A stretch of DNA of 64,000 bases from positions 62,001 through 126,000 of the forward strand of contig NZ_NPDX01000007.1 of assembly GCF_002811945.1 (NCBI RefSeq), in the 5' to 3' direction. This stretch comes from Leptospira harrisiae (GTDB taxonomy: Bacteria > Spirochaetota > Leptospiria > Leptospirales > Leptospiraceae). This document shows positions 1-8,033 of this stretch, piece by piece. Made by a program: the position numbers and the translations under genes. Positions within the stretch are counted from its first letter, which is position 1. Each line of letters begins with the position of its first letter. The notes under the pieces were generated by a model. That model saw only the letters and a list, made by a program, of their open reading frames with translations. It ran no database searches and was not told the DNA's origin.

Positions 1-1
1 A

Positions 2-163
2 AAACTAATCGAGAAAAAACAAAAAGGCCACTTTCTCGTCCGGACGCCCTATAGAGAGATTGCCAGAATCTTAGGGATTTCCGAAGGTGGAGTCAGTGTG
101 ACCTTGCTAAGAGTTCTCGAAAAAATGCAAAAAAAAATGCATTCGATGGCTGGAGAGGGCTAA
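2..163 (+). CDS. RNA polymerase sigma factor, C-terminal end (partial)
   Basis: Only the last 53 residues are inside the window; the gene enters from the left edge. The visible part reads as sigma-70 region 4, the helix-turn-helix that contacts the -35 box: [20 protein letters not shown] followed by a basic helix ([10 protein letters not shown]). The short tail after the HTH fits an ECF-type or other small alternative sigma factor rather than the housekeeping one. The stop lies 36 bases before the next gene on the same strand, so it is probably the first visible member of the sigma / Ig-like / CHAT / Cys-rich operon. Which ECF group it belongs to cannot be judged from this fragment. A LuxR-type HTH is a less likely alternative. 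Confidence 0.75.
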   Translation, partial: KLIEKKQKGHFLVRTPYREIARILGISEGGVSVTLLRVLEKMQKKMHSMAGEG

Positions 164-199
164 TTTCCTTCGTCATACTTTAAGAGAGTGGAGTTTGAC

Positions 200-910
200 A
201 TGGAAGATCAGGGTTTTAACGCAGAAGTACTGGAACAAGCTAGGGAATTATTTATCCGAGGAGAATTCCCGAGTGAGGGTGAGTTGCAAAATCATCCTGA
301 TTTACTCGACGCATTCTGGTTTTGCGAAGAGGCATTCTTTGCTAGTATGCGCCAAGAATTAGTGGAAAACCACCCGTTCGCAGAGTCTTGGGACCTTGCC
401 AAAGCTGATCTGACAATGGGAAAAGCTGCTCTTCCACTTCCCGAATTTTTAAAAGAATACACTCGCAATAACCTTATCCTTCCTGAAAAAAAAGACAGTC
501 TCATTGTTCGCCTCACACAAACAGGAGTTCGAGTGATCGATAGTCTTGTTGAAAGTTTACAAATCAAAGAGAGTTTTGAATTTGCACCTTCCATGCGTTC
601 GGCATCTGCCGAGGTTCGTTCTGGCGAAGCGAACTCTGTTATCTTTGAGGAAACCACCAGCGAAAACCAAAAGTTCTACTACCAAATTGTAAAAGAAAAC
701 CAGGGAGAAGTTTATCTTTCTGTCAAAGCAGAGGGGACTCCTGCCTTCCAACAAGTCAACTTACGTCGGGACGGCCGGTTCATTCTTTCTAGTAAAATCA
801 ATTTAGAAGGCAGTGCTAGTTTTTCCGGGCTAGTCCCTGGTAGTTACACCATTGAGTTTGTAGGCCCCGGCCAATCAAAATCGTTTGACTTGTCTATCCT
901 TGTTGGATAA
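200..910 (+). CDS. Soluble protein with Ig-like C-terminal domain, between sigma factor and CHAT protease
   Basis: This is a 236-residue protein with no signal peptide or membrane segment, so it should be cytoplasmic. The N-terminal 80 residues are acidic and predicted helical. The middle (about 110-150) looks like a linker. The last 70 residues (motif NLRRDGRFILSS, then FSGLVPGSYTIEF) resemble the carboxypeptidase regulatory-like / Ig-type beta-sandwich. I chose ATG at 200 because GGAG at 190-193 sits about 6 bases upstream; the GTG at 188 would overlap that site. It lies 36 bases after the sigma gene and 12 before the CHAT gene. Its position suggests an anti-sigma-like partner or a CHAT substrate, but no known anti-sigma domain is recognisable. 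That role is inference from context. Confidence 0.75.
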   Translation: MEDQGFNAEVLEQARELFIRGEFPSEGELQNHPDLLDAFWFCEEAFFASMRQELVENHPFAESWDLAKADLTMGKAALPLPEFLKEYTRNNLILPEKKDSLIVRLTQTGVRVIDSLVESLQIKESFEFAPSMRSASAEVRSGEANSVIFEETTSENQKFYYQIVKENQGEVYLSVKAEGTPAFQQVNLRRDGRFILSSKINLEGSASFSGLVPGSYTIEFVGPGQSKSFDLSILVG

Positions 911-922
911 CTTCATGGGAGC

Positions 923-2740
923 ATGCTCTCCCTAATCATTGATAGAGTTGGTAACGTAAATATCTTCAATGTCTTGGAGGATAATCTTCCAGTAGAGGAA
1001 TCCCATATCCAATCTACGTTAGATGATGATTTAATTTTTGAATATTTGGGAGAGGTGGAAAGGTTAGTCCATGTTTCTCAATCGGTTCTTTCCAATCCAA
1101 ACCAAATTCTCAATGCTGACATCCTTCAAGATTTAAAAGTTCTCGGTGAAACTTTTTACCAACAGTTTTTTCCTTCTTCCATTATTGAAAAATTAAAAAA
1201 TACAACGAAACATAGCATTCATTTTAATATTGATCCAGCTCTTGCTCTCATTCCTTGGGAACTATTACATGATGGGGCTAGTTTTCTTTCTGATAAATTC
1301 AGAATAGGAAAAACAATTCGGGGAGGATTACATCGTCCCACACACCAGGAAAATCGTAAGATCAAGATGCTCATCATTGCAGATCCTACAGAAGATCTTC
1401 CACATGCCCAAAAAGAAGGTGAGGTTTTATTTTCCGTTCTTAGCCAAAAGGTTCCCACTCATTTGTTGGAACTTGAATTTATTGGTGGCAAACAAGTCAC
1501 CAAACTAAAGTTACTATCTCTAATTAAAGACAAACATATCATACATTATTCAGGACATCTTCACTTTTCTGATGATTCATTGGAAAATGGTTGGTTGTTG
1601 TCAGATGGAAAGGTACTAAAAGCCCGCGAAATCAAATCAACGGGAATTGATACAGATCTTGTATTTTCTAATTCTTGTATGTCAGCTAAGGCTGCTGGTA
1701 AAAAATTAAATCCAAATATTTTAAATCAGTATGCAGGCGCCTTTTTGACTGCAGGAATCAAAACTTTTGTTGGAACCAATTGGGAAATTTTAGACAACGA
1801 AAGAACAATTGATTTTACAGTTCGATTTTATACTTTTTTATTTTCTGATAAATCTGTGGGTGAGTCGTTATACTTATCCAAAGAGTTTGCAAGACGAAAT
1901 TATCATGCTAATGACTTAACTTGGGCAAACTATTCATTATATGGAAATCCTGATTTTTCATTATTTGTAAAAGATAGAAGAAATTTTCATTCTGCAAAAA
2001 TTCTAAATCCAACTTCAGTAATCGAATTTTACCCCACTCCTATTGCAGTTGCTTATTCAAAGTTAATCAAATCCAACAAGGCAAAATCCATCGACAAAAG
2101 TAATTTAATCAATTTGATTAAATTGTTTGAAGCAATCAGTCAAGTTGTTGGAATGATGGTTTTCAGTGATCATGCAGCTCATGCAATGAACAAATCAATC
2201 CCGAATAACCCGGATGATGCGGTATCACTTCGTAAGTGGTGGGAACTAGTATATGGATGTGTTTGGGATTTTCAAAAACTTAAAATTTCAAGTATATTAG
2301 AAGCTGCTTTACCTGTTTTACACGAACAAAAAGAAACCATTTTTAAAATGGTTGGATGGATGGAATCTTGGGAACAGGATGAGGTGAAAGAAGAAGAAAT
2401 AGAATCTTACCAAATCATTATGCAGTTCTTTTTGGAAAACATGTTACTCGAATTTTCAGAATTGGAGAAAGTGAGTGTTCTTTTGGTATCTGAAAATCAT
2501 AATCCACATTTTTATTTTAAAGGGATCAAACCTGCCTATTTATATCCGTCTTCTCCAGGTTCAAAAGATAAATTACAAGAACAACTATCGAAACACAAAG
2601 GAAATCTTGTGTTAGTTCATGAAAATCGTAAGATTGTAATTCCTTTTCCAACATATTTTAAGGAACGCAAAGAAACGGGAGATTTAGAGTTGGTGTTTAA
2701 TGGTCTCATTCCTTTTGCTCCAGGAGCTAAGCAGAGTTGA
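923..2740 (+). CDS. CHAT-domain cysteine protease with unknown C-terminal domain
   Basis: This is a 605-residue protein with a CHAT (caspase/HetF-like) peptidase domain at about residues 95-350. The domain shows the ALIPWELLHDG entry motif, the catalytic-His motif HYSGHLHF (His212), the catalytic-Cys motif SNSC (Cys252) and the following GAFLTAGIKTFVGTNW segment. The dyad looks intact. Residues 1-90 are helical and would usually carry the sensing region; there are no obvious TPRs. Residues 360-605 form a separate helical domain I do not recognise. CHAT proteases are typically activated by a sensor and cleave a partner encoded nearby. The start codon has GGGAG only one base upstream, an unusually tight spacing. 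The 3' end overlaps the next gene (TTGA), so the two are translationally coupled. Confidence 0.85.
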   Translation: MLSLIIDRVGNVNIFNVLEDNLPVEESHIQSTLDDDLIFEYLGEVERLVHVSQSVLSNPNQILNADILQDLKVLGETFYQQFFPSSIIEKLKNTTKHSIHFNIDPALALIPWELLHDGASFLSDKFRIGKTIRGGLHRPTHQENRKIKMLIIADPTEDLPHAQKEGEVLFSVLSQKVPTHLLELEFIGGKQVTKLKLLSLIKDKHIIHYSGHLHFSDDSLENGWLLSDGKVLKAREIKSTGIDTDLVFSNSCMSAKAAGKKLNPNILNQYAGAFLTAGIKTFVGTNWEILDNERTIDFTVRFYTFLFSDKSVGESLYLSKEFARRNYHANDLTWANYSLYGNPDFSLFVKDRRNFHSAKILNPTSVIEFYPTPIAVAYSKLIKSNKAKSIDKSNLINLIKLFEAISQVVGMMVFSDHAAHAMNKSIPNNPDDAVSLRKWWELVYGCVWDFQKLKISSILEAALPVLHEQKETIFKMVGWMESWEQDEVKEEEIESYQIIMQFFLENMLLEFSELEKVSVLLVSENHNPHFYFKGIKPAYLYPSSPGSKDKLQEQLSKHKGNLVLVHENRKIVIPFPTYFKERKETGDLELVFNGLIPFAPGAKQS

Positions 2741-3468
2741 GTTTATGCCATCCAGATTTAGGTAACGTATCATGCGGTGCCTGTTGTGGCTTATTTAATT
2801 TAAAATTATCTCCTAAAGAATTTAAATCTTTATTAACTGAACGAACTTCAGAATTTCAGTCCACAGTCAATTTTGAAGTTAGGCATAGTTTTCCTATTTA
2901 TCGTAAAGATAGAGAAACTAAAGAAACACAGATTCCTAAAAAAGATGAGATGACTTATAACTGTCCTTTTTTGGGATATGTTGATGCCACCAAACAACGA
3001 ATTGGTTGTATGATCCATCCGATTTTTACAGGGGATCCCAAAAGCCAAAATTTTTCTTTTTATGGTGCTTCCATTTGCCAAGCTTATGATTGTAAAAACA
3101 AAGAAAGTGTATTGGCAGATTTATGGGAAACTCTCTTTGTAGAAATTGCAAAAGATTCTGTGGAGTTTTCCTTTTTAGCCGCAGATCATATATTTGTTAA
3201 CGCCCTAGAAAAACTCTTTACTCATTTTGAAATCAGTATGGATCGAATGTTTCAGGAATTCCGTTTGGAGTTGGTTGATATATTCCGAACAAAACTTTTA
3301 ACTTCAGCAGCGAAAAATTTCACTTCGTTTGAAATCAATTATGAAAGTTTTTCCGACTTAAACGCTTTGGAAATTTATTTTGTAAATGAATTGGGTGAGT
3401 ATTGGAAAGAATGGAAAGAAATATTCATAAAAAAAATCCCGGATAGAGGTAAAGTATCCGGGTTTTAA
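2737..3468 (+). CDS. Cys-rich YkgJ-like putative metal-binding protein
   Basis: This is a 243-residue protein. Its N-terminus carries the closely spaced cysteines of the YkgJ / zinc-or-iron-chelating family (CGACCGLF, residues 13-19). Further conserved cysteines follow in NCPFLGY, GCMIHP and SICQAYDC, so about eight cysteines could hold a metal or Fe-S cluster. The C-terminal half is an acidic helical extension longer than in simple YkgJ proteins. The start is TTG overlapping the TGA of the CHAT gene, with GGAG about 11 bases upstream; no ATG in the right frame precedes the Cys motif. It is the last gene of the operon, and its final codons lie inside a terminator hairpin. A redox or metal-sensing role for the CHAT system is possible but unproven. 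Confidence 0.75.
   Translation: MSLCHPDLGNVSCGACCGLFNLKLSPKEFKSLLTERTSEFQSTVNFEVRHSFPIYRKDRETKETQIPKKDEMTYNCPFLGYVDATKQRIGCMIHPIFTGDPKSQNFSFYGASICQAYDCKNKESVLADLWETLFVEIAKDSVEFSFLAADHIFVNALEKLFTHFEISMDRMFQEFRLELVDIFRTKLLTSAAKNFTSFEINYESFSDLNALEIYFVNELGEYWKEWKEIFIKKIPDRGKVSGF
3430..3468. terminator. Bidirectional intrinsic terminator overlapping a stop codon
   Basis: Arms CCCGGATA (3438-3445) and TATCCGGG (3455-3462) form an 8-bp perfect stem with a 9-base loop. TTTT follows on the plus strand, leading directly into the TAA stop. On the minus strand the same stem is followed by A then seven T. It therefore ends both the CHAT operon and the convergent phasin-like gene. Confidence 0.85.
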
Positions 3469-3484
3469 TTAAAATGAATTTTGA

Positions 3485-3751
3485 TTAAGCTTTAGATGTA
3501 ACAGTTGCTACTTTCGCTTTAGTTTCAGCAACAACAGTGTTTGCTTTTCCGATGATTGTTTCAACTTGAGAAATTCCTTCTTGAAGGTATTTTCTAAGAT
3601 TTACAGAAACTTCGCTTTGGTCTTGTGCACCTTTTGCAGCTAAAGATTGAAATCCAGTGTTGATGTTAGAGAAAGCTTTTTCAGCCTCTACTTTTGCTGT
3701 GTTCACTGCGCCTAGGATGAAGTTTAATCCGTCTTTTACTTGTTGTTCCAT
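3485..3751 (-). CDS. Phasin-like small helical protein
   Basis: This is an 88-residue, almost wholly alpha-helical, Ala/Lys/Glu-rich protein. It contains heptad-like stretches (LNFILGAVNTAKVEAEKAF; ISQVETIIGKANTVVAETKA), typical of phasin-related proteins that coat polyhydroxyalkanoate granules or other hydrophobic surfaces. There is no signal peptide or membrane segment. ATG at 3751 has AAAGG about 9 bases upstream; a second ATG six bases earlier (3757) is possible. It diverges from mtnA across a 120-base region holding three TGC-N3-GCA palindromes, two of them just upstream of this gene. Phasin assignment rests on composition and length only, and I saw no PHA synthase in the window. Confidence 0.65.
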   Translation of the reverse strand: MEQQVKDGLNFILGAVNTAKVEAEKAFSNINTGFQSLAAKGAQDQSEVSVNLRKYLQEGISQVETIIGKANTVVAETKAKVATVTSKA

Positions 3752-3780
3752 TTTCATTTTCCTTTTTTCGGTATTGTTTT

Positions 3781-3857
3781 GTGCATTGCACCACTCCTTT
3801 TTGTGCGCTGCACAGGAATCTGTCAACCTGTTTTTGTATTTTTTTTCTGCATCGCAC
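3781..3857. promoter_or_regulatory. Three phased TGC-N3-GCA palindromes (candidate operator)
   Basis: GTGCATTGCAC at 3781-3791, GTGCGCTGCAC at 3803-3813 and CTGCATCGCAC at 3847-3857 share the core TGC-N3-GCA, and each follows a T-run. Their starts are 22 and 44 bases apart, that is two and four helical turns, so all face one side of the DNA. A TTGACA-like -35 for the phasin-like gene lies at 3821-3826 on the minus strand, placing the first two sites across its promoter and leader. The core resembles operators reported for PhaR-type PHA regulators (CTGC-N3/4-GCAG). Confidence 0.65.
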
Positions 3858-3872
3858 CAAAAAAATGGATCG

Positions 3873-4946
3873 ATGACTCATCCGGAATTTTTACCGATCC
3901 AATGGAAATCCACCCATTTGGAACTTCTCGACCAACGAATCTTACCTGGAAAAAAAGAATTTTTAAAAATAGTGTCTGTAGAAGAAACCATTTCGGCCAT
4001 TCGTGAAATGGCTGTTAGGGGAGCACCTGCCATTGCCATCACAGGAGTTTTTGGTCTTACCTTAGGGGCGAAGTCGCGGTCGGGAATGGCAACCACAAAA
4101 GAAATTGAAACCTTACTGTCTTCTGTTTTGGAATCTCGCCCTACTGCAGTCAATTTGAGTTATGCAATTCGTGAAGCAAAAAATCGCGTTCAGGGAATCA
4201 ATGATTGGGGTTTAATATCAGAAACATGGGAATCATATGCGGAAGAGATGGTGGAGCTTGATTTAGCCGCCAATAAAGCGTTAGGTGGAAATGGACTTTC
4301 TCTTTTTAATCAAAACCAAACTGAATTTCACATCATCACTCATTGTAATACGGGAGCATTAGCAACCGCAGGCCATGGTACTGCTCTTGGGGTCATTCGA
4401 AGTTTACGGGATGCAGGGAAAAAGGTTGTTGTATATGCAGATGAAACAAGGCCTTTTTTACAAGGTTCTAGACTCACCGCATTTGAAATGATGGAAGAAG
4501 GCATCGAATGTTATATCATTACTGACGGAATGTCTGGTTGGCTTATGAATCATAGAAAAATCGATGCAGTAATTGTTGGTTGTGACCGTGTCGCTGCCAA
4601 TGGAGACACAGCAAACAAAATCGGAACATACAATTTAGGGATAGTCGCAAAGGAACATGGAGTCCCTTTTTATGTCTGTGCCACAAAAGATAGTTTTGAT
4701 TTGAATTTGAAAACAGGGGATGAAATTCCCATCGAAATGCGAAAAGAAACAGAAGTGACACAATTTGATTTTTTAAAAACTGAGGATGGAAAGTATTTAT
4801 TTCCTGAAGGGAAAACTTCACCGATCGGTGCAAGGGCCCTCAATCCTTCTTTTGATGTAACAAAAGCTCACTTAATCAAAAACTTCATCACAGAATTTGG
4901 ATGTTTTGTACCAGAGGAGATTTCGGTTCGTCTAAAGACTGTATGA
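3873..4946 (+). CDS. mtnA: Methylthioribose-1-phosphate isomerase
   Basis: This is a 357-residue enzyme of the methionine salvage pathway that converts 5-methylthioribose-1-phosphate to methylthioribulose-1-phosphate. It belongs to the eIF2B-like MtnA family and has the normal length. Visible motifs are RGAPAIAI near the N-terminus, NTGALATAGHGTALG, DETRPFLQGSRLTAFE, and GCDRVAANGDTANKIGTY with the catalytic Cys and Asp region. The start at 3873 (MTHPEF) is chosen because the reading frame upstream crosses the promoter region and encodes an implausible hydrophobic stretch; the ribosome site is weak. The stop overlaps msrA by ATGA, so the two genes are coupled. Both act on sulfur-containing methionine chemistry. 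Confidence 0.93.
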   Translation: MTHPEFLPIQWKSTHLELLDQRILPGKKEFLKIVSVEETISAIREMAVRGAPAIAITGVFGLTLGAKSRSGMATTKEIETLLSSVLESRPTAVNLSYAIREAKNRVQGINDWGLISETWESYAEEMVELDLAANKALGGNGLSLFNQNQTEFHIITHCNTGALATAGHGTALGVIRSLRDAGKKVVVYADETRPFLQGSRLTAFEMMEEGIECYIITDGMSGWLMNHRKIDAVIVGCDRVAANGDTANKIGTYNLGIVAKEHGVPFYVCATKDSFDLNLKTGDEIPIEMRKETEVTQFDFLKTEDGKYLFPEGKTSPIGARALNPSFDVTKAHLIKNFITEFGCFVPEEISVRLKTV

Positions 4947-5452
4947 CGGAAAAAGTAATTTTAGGTGGTGGGTGTTTTTGGTGTACAGAAGCGGTGTATC
5001 TTAGGATTCCCGGAGTAATTTCTGTAAGATCTGGATACGCCGGTGGGTCGACTCCCAATCCAACCTATAAAGAAATTTGTACGGGAACTACGGGTCATGC
5101 AGAGGTCATAGAAATAGAATTTGACCCAGAGATTATATCCTACTCAAAAATTTTAGAAGTTTTTTGGGCCTCTCACGATCCTACAACACTCAATCGCCAA
5201 GGGAATGATGTGGGTACACAGTATAGGTCCGTTATATTTTATTTGAATGAAAATCAAAAAGAATTAGCAGTAGAGTCGAAACGAAAACATGCATTTCTTT
5301 TTCCTGATCCCATTGTGACAGAAATTACACCAGCACCAGAATTTTATCCTGCTGAAGATTATCACCAAGATTATTTCACGCTGAATCCGCAGAATCCATA
5401 CTGCCACTATGTGATTTTTCCCAAGTTAAAAAAATTGGGATTAAAGCTGTAA
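4943..5452 (+). CDS. msrA: Peptide-methionine (S)-S-oxide reductase MsrA
   Basis: This is a 169-residue cytoplasmic repair enzyme that reduces methionine-S-sulfoxide in proteins and free methionine. The signature GGGCFWCTEA near the N-terminus carries the catalytic Cys. GYAGG, YKEICTGTTGHAE, the FWASHDPTTLNRQGNDVGTQYRS block and the C-terminal DYHQDYF are all present. The start ATG overlaps the TGA of mtnA (ATGA), making an operon with it. A larger frame opens upstream, but only the overlapping ATG puts the catalytic motif at its usual distance. Regeneration is presumably by thioredoxin. Confidence 0.95.
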   Translation: MTEKVILGGGCFWCTEAVYLRIPGVISVRSGYAGGSTPNPTYKEICTGTTGHAEVIEIEFDPEIISYSKILEVFWASHDPTTLNRQGNDVGTQYRSVIFYLNENQKELAVESKRKHAFLFPDPIVTEITPAPEFYPAEDYHQDYFTLNPQNPYCHYVIFPKLKKLGLKL

Positions 5453-5463
5453 TCGCTATTAGG

Positions 5464-7005
5464 TTATTTTCCTTTGAAAGCAGTTAACATAGCTTTTTCT
5501 TGATTTGGGAAAAAGTTCATCACAAATGCAGTTTGTGCTTTTGTGATTTTTTCCACTTGTCGTCGGTATTTGATAACTGCACCAATATGAGCTGTGTTAC
5601 GGACAACAACTTTCACATTGTCTTGGTTATAACGCGCACCTTTTAGTTCTTCAATTTTTGACTTTAATAATTCAACCGTTTTACTTTTTTTCTGATAAGC
5701 ATCAAAGATTTCTTTGAACTTTTCTTTTCTCGCATCATCTAATTTGCCGCGAGATCTTTGCACTACTTCTTTAATTTTTTGAATTTCAGGAACCAGTGCT
5801 TCTAACTCTCTTTCAAATTCGGCAAGTCGAGCACTACCTTCGGTCAATAATCTATCGTTTCTAAAGTGAAATCCCACTTCGACAACTGTATCCATTTGGG
5901 CAGTGGAACCCAATGATGACACTGTAATTCCTTGGTAAGAAATGATATCAGATCCAATGATAGAAGAAGATTCACCTGTAAGGATTACGTTTCCTAAACA
6001 AAGGATTTTACTTCCTAAAATAAAATTCTCAACAATACAATCGCCATCAATTTCGAGATTTGCATTTTCAATGAACTTAGTACGTAAGTCCCCTTTGATT
6101 CGAATGACACCTTTGCCTTTGGCTTTCACTCCACCTTTGACTTCTAGGTCTTCACCCACAACAACGTCTGAAGATTCTACGTTTCCATCTAGGTACAAAG
6201 AACCTTGGCAATTGACAATGGCACCTTCTTCAATAGTTCCCTTCACACGAATGGTTCCTTCGAAGTTGATGTTTCCAGTTCCGAGTCCAATATTACTTTC
6301 AATATTTAATTCTGGAGATACAGTGAGAGAAGTGTCTGTGGAAAATACAACCCCACTTAAAGAAGCAAAATATTCTTTGAGTTGTCTCCCTGGTTTTTCA
6401 GGATCTTCTACTGTTTTTGGGAGAACGTTTTTTCCCAAGGTGAGTCTTGGTCTATCGATAGGATTGGGATAAATTGGATTTCCTAAAACATCAATTCCTT
6501 GTTCGCCGGCAATTCCTTCAAACAAGGTGGCAAGTCTTTCGCCTTCTTTTACGTGAACATATTTATTAATATTTCTATAATCAGCAGAACCATCGTCTTT
6601 TAAAACAACTCGTTGTGCTCTTGGGAAATAAAACTTGATCCAACCACTTTCACCTTGTTTGGCGGGATTTCCTTGTGCTACAATAAATTCAAAATCGTCT
6701 TTTACTTTTGTGGGATCTTTGAGAATTTTATCGATTTCGAGAGCGGCTTTATCTACCTCTTTCATCAAAATTCGATCCCTATGAATGGACGCATTGTCTA
6801 GAGCTTCATAAATCAATATATTGCTCATAGAACCGCCTAACAACCAAATTGGTTTTGCCACCAAAGTTGCTGTAAGTCGATCCTCGGAGATTTGGATTTT
6901 CAGTCCCCTTTCCGGATTGAAGTCCGGTGCATTTTTAACGTCCATTCTGTTAAAAGTATCGGCATATTTTTTAGTAGAAACGAGAATTTCTATCGGTCGA
7001 GCCAA
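5464..7005 (-). CDS. FapA / DUF342 family polymer-type protein
   Basis: This is a 513-residue protein of the FapA (DUF342) family. The N-terminal half has the family's mixed alpha/beta domain. About residues 230-370 form a right-handed beta-helix of short repeats (IRVKGTIEEGAIVNCQG, SLYLDGNVESSDVVVGEDLE, GVIRIKGDL). A coiled coil follows (about 390-460, FERELEALVPEIQKIKEVVQ). There is no signal peptide. The start is TTG at 7005 with GGAAG about 9 bases upstream, and its first 16 bases overlap the end of the upstream hydrolase gene. Family members have been linked to cell-surface, flagellar or polar functions. Together with the CheX gene two genes upstream, a motility or polarity link is possible. 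Confidence 0.85.
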   Translation of the reverse strand: MARPIEILVSTKKYADTFNRMDVKNAPDFNPERGLKIQISEDRLTATLVAKPIWLLGGSMSNILIYEALDNASIHRDRILMKEVDKAALEIDKILKDPTKVKDDFEFIVAQGNPAKQGESGWIKFYFPRAQRVVLKDDGSADYRNINKYVHVKEGERLATLFEGIAGEQGIDVLGNPIYPNPIDRPRLTLGKNVLPKTVEDPEKPGRQLKEYFASLSGVVFSTDTSLTVSPELNIESNIGLGTGNINFEGTIRVKGTIEEGAIVNCQGSLYLDGNVESSDVVVGEDLEVKGGVKAKGKGVIRIKGDLRTKFIENANLEIDGDCIVENFILGSKILCLGNVILTGESSSIIGSDIISYQGITVSSLGSTAQMDTVVEVGFHFRNDRLLTEGSARLAEFERELEALVPEIQKIKEVVQRSRGKLDDARKEKFKEIFDAYQKKSKTVELLKSKIEELKGARYNQDNVKVVVRNTAHIGAVIKYRRQVEKITKAQTAFVMNFFPNQEKAMLTAFKGK

Positions 7006-8027
7006 TATAGAAAACTTCCGAAAGTCTGGAGTAGGGCCGGGACTCCAAAAATTTGCGAATGGAGAGGGAGGCTGTCCCCGTGGGTGAGGGCAGTGGAAGT
7101 GCGGTAGACATAAGGTATCTGTTTTTTTTGAAAGAGAAGGGTGAGTTTTTTAGATTCGGTGGGTGAAATCACAGGATCCGTTTTTCCATGTAAGAGGGAG
7201 ACCGGGCCATCCAAGGACTCCAATTGGTAAAATGGAGAAAGATTTTCGGGAAGGTTTTTAGGAACAGTGTCCAGGACTCGTTTCGCAAGCTCCTTACGAA
7301 ATTTTCTATCCGCTCCTACTTGGAAAAAAAATTCTTTGGCACGGGGAGAATTACGACTGAGCAAAGTTTCTGTTAGGGCATCCTTTCCTATTCGTTTGAG
7401 TCCATTGTCTAAGGCAGCTTCGTAATACACTGGTTGTAATTCTTCGGCCAGTGTTGGTTCAAAACAATGAATAAAATTGTAGAGAATGACGTACACAGCG
7501 TACGGATCAATTTCGTAGTTAGAAAATACGAAAGGTACTGTATCTAAAAAATCACAATAGGCTCCAATGGCCATGGAAGATTTAATTTTGTTTTTTGTAT
7601 TGGATTTGGAAGCTGCAATGAGACCCATTCCCGCAGAAAAACTCGCAGATAAATATCCTAATTTTTCTCCATCAAATAATTGTTTGGTGGAGTATATTTC
7701 CATCATTAAACTTTGAATGTTGGAAATTGTTTTTTCTTCGATTTTTAAACCCTTTACTTCGGGAAGTTCTGGCAAAATGACACTGTGATTGGAACTAGCA
7801 ATGTTTTCAGCAAGTTCTACAATTCTTGGATCATCAATGCCCATGGCACTCATTCCATGTTGGATGTATACACCCGGTAAAGATTCTGGATTTTTGCCTA
7901 CTGGATAAAAATGAAAGATCCTTCGGCCCGTGTCCGGCAAACGAAGTTCTTTAAGTTCTAATGCTTTTTTTTGTTTCAATCCTGCATAACTCAAGACGAG
8001 TGGGATTGCCAAAACATAAGGTTTCAT
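6990..8027 (-). CDS. Alpha/beta hydrolase
   Basis: This is a 345-residue alpha/beta-hydrolase-fold protein. The oxyanion region is VYIQHGMSAMG (about 53-63), the nucleophile elbow is SASFSAGMG (Ser about 131), the acid is probably in HGKTDPVIS and the His in LTHGDS near the C-terminus. The N-terminus (VLAIPLVLSYAGL) is a weak hydrophobic segment, so membrane anchoring is possible. Substrate is unknown. Its stop overlaps the start of the fapA-like gene by 16 bases, and it lies 6 bases after the cheX-like gene, so it is the third gene of a four-gene minus-strand operon. Confidence 0.75.
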   Translation of the reverse strand: MKPYVLAIPLVLSYAGLKQKKALELKELRLPDTGRRIFHFYPVGKNPESLPGVYIQHGMSAMGIDDPRIVELAENIASSNHSVILPELPEVKGLKIEEKTISNIQSLMMEIYSTKQLFDGEKLGYLSASFSAGMGLIAASKSNTKNKIKSSMAIGAYCDFLDTVPFVFSNYEIDPYAVYVILYNFIHCFEPTLAEELQPVYYEAALDNGLKRIGKDALTETLLSRNSPRAKEFFFQVGADRKFRKELAKRVLDTVPKNLPENLSPFYQLESLDGPVSLLHGKTDPVISPTESKKLTLLFQKKQIPYVYRTSTALTHGDSLPLHSQIFGVPALLQTFGSFLYWLDR

Positions 8028-8033
8028 TCGACT

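Noticed and set aside
1..3468. CHAT operon as part of a type III-E CRISPR (Craspase) locus
   Set aside because: No Cas7-like gene or repeat array is visible in the window, and the CHAT protein lacks obvious TPRs.
3657..3872. In-frame extension of mtnA by 72 residues
   Set aside because: It crosses the phasin-like start region and the palindromes, and encodes a Phe/Cys-rich stretch foreign to MtnA.
5942..6472. 176-codon plus-strand frame opposite fapA
   Set aside because: Pro/Ser-rich translation typical of an antisense shadow; the minus-strand frame has a clear family match.
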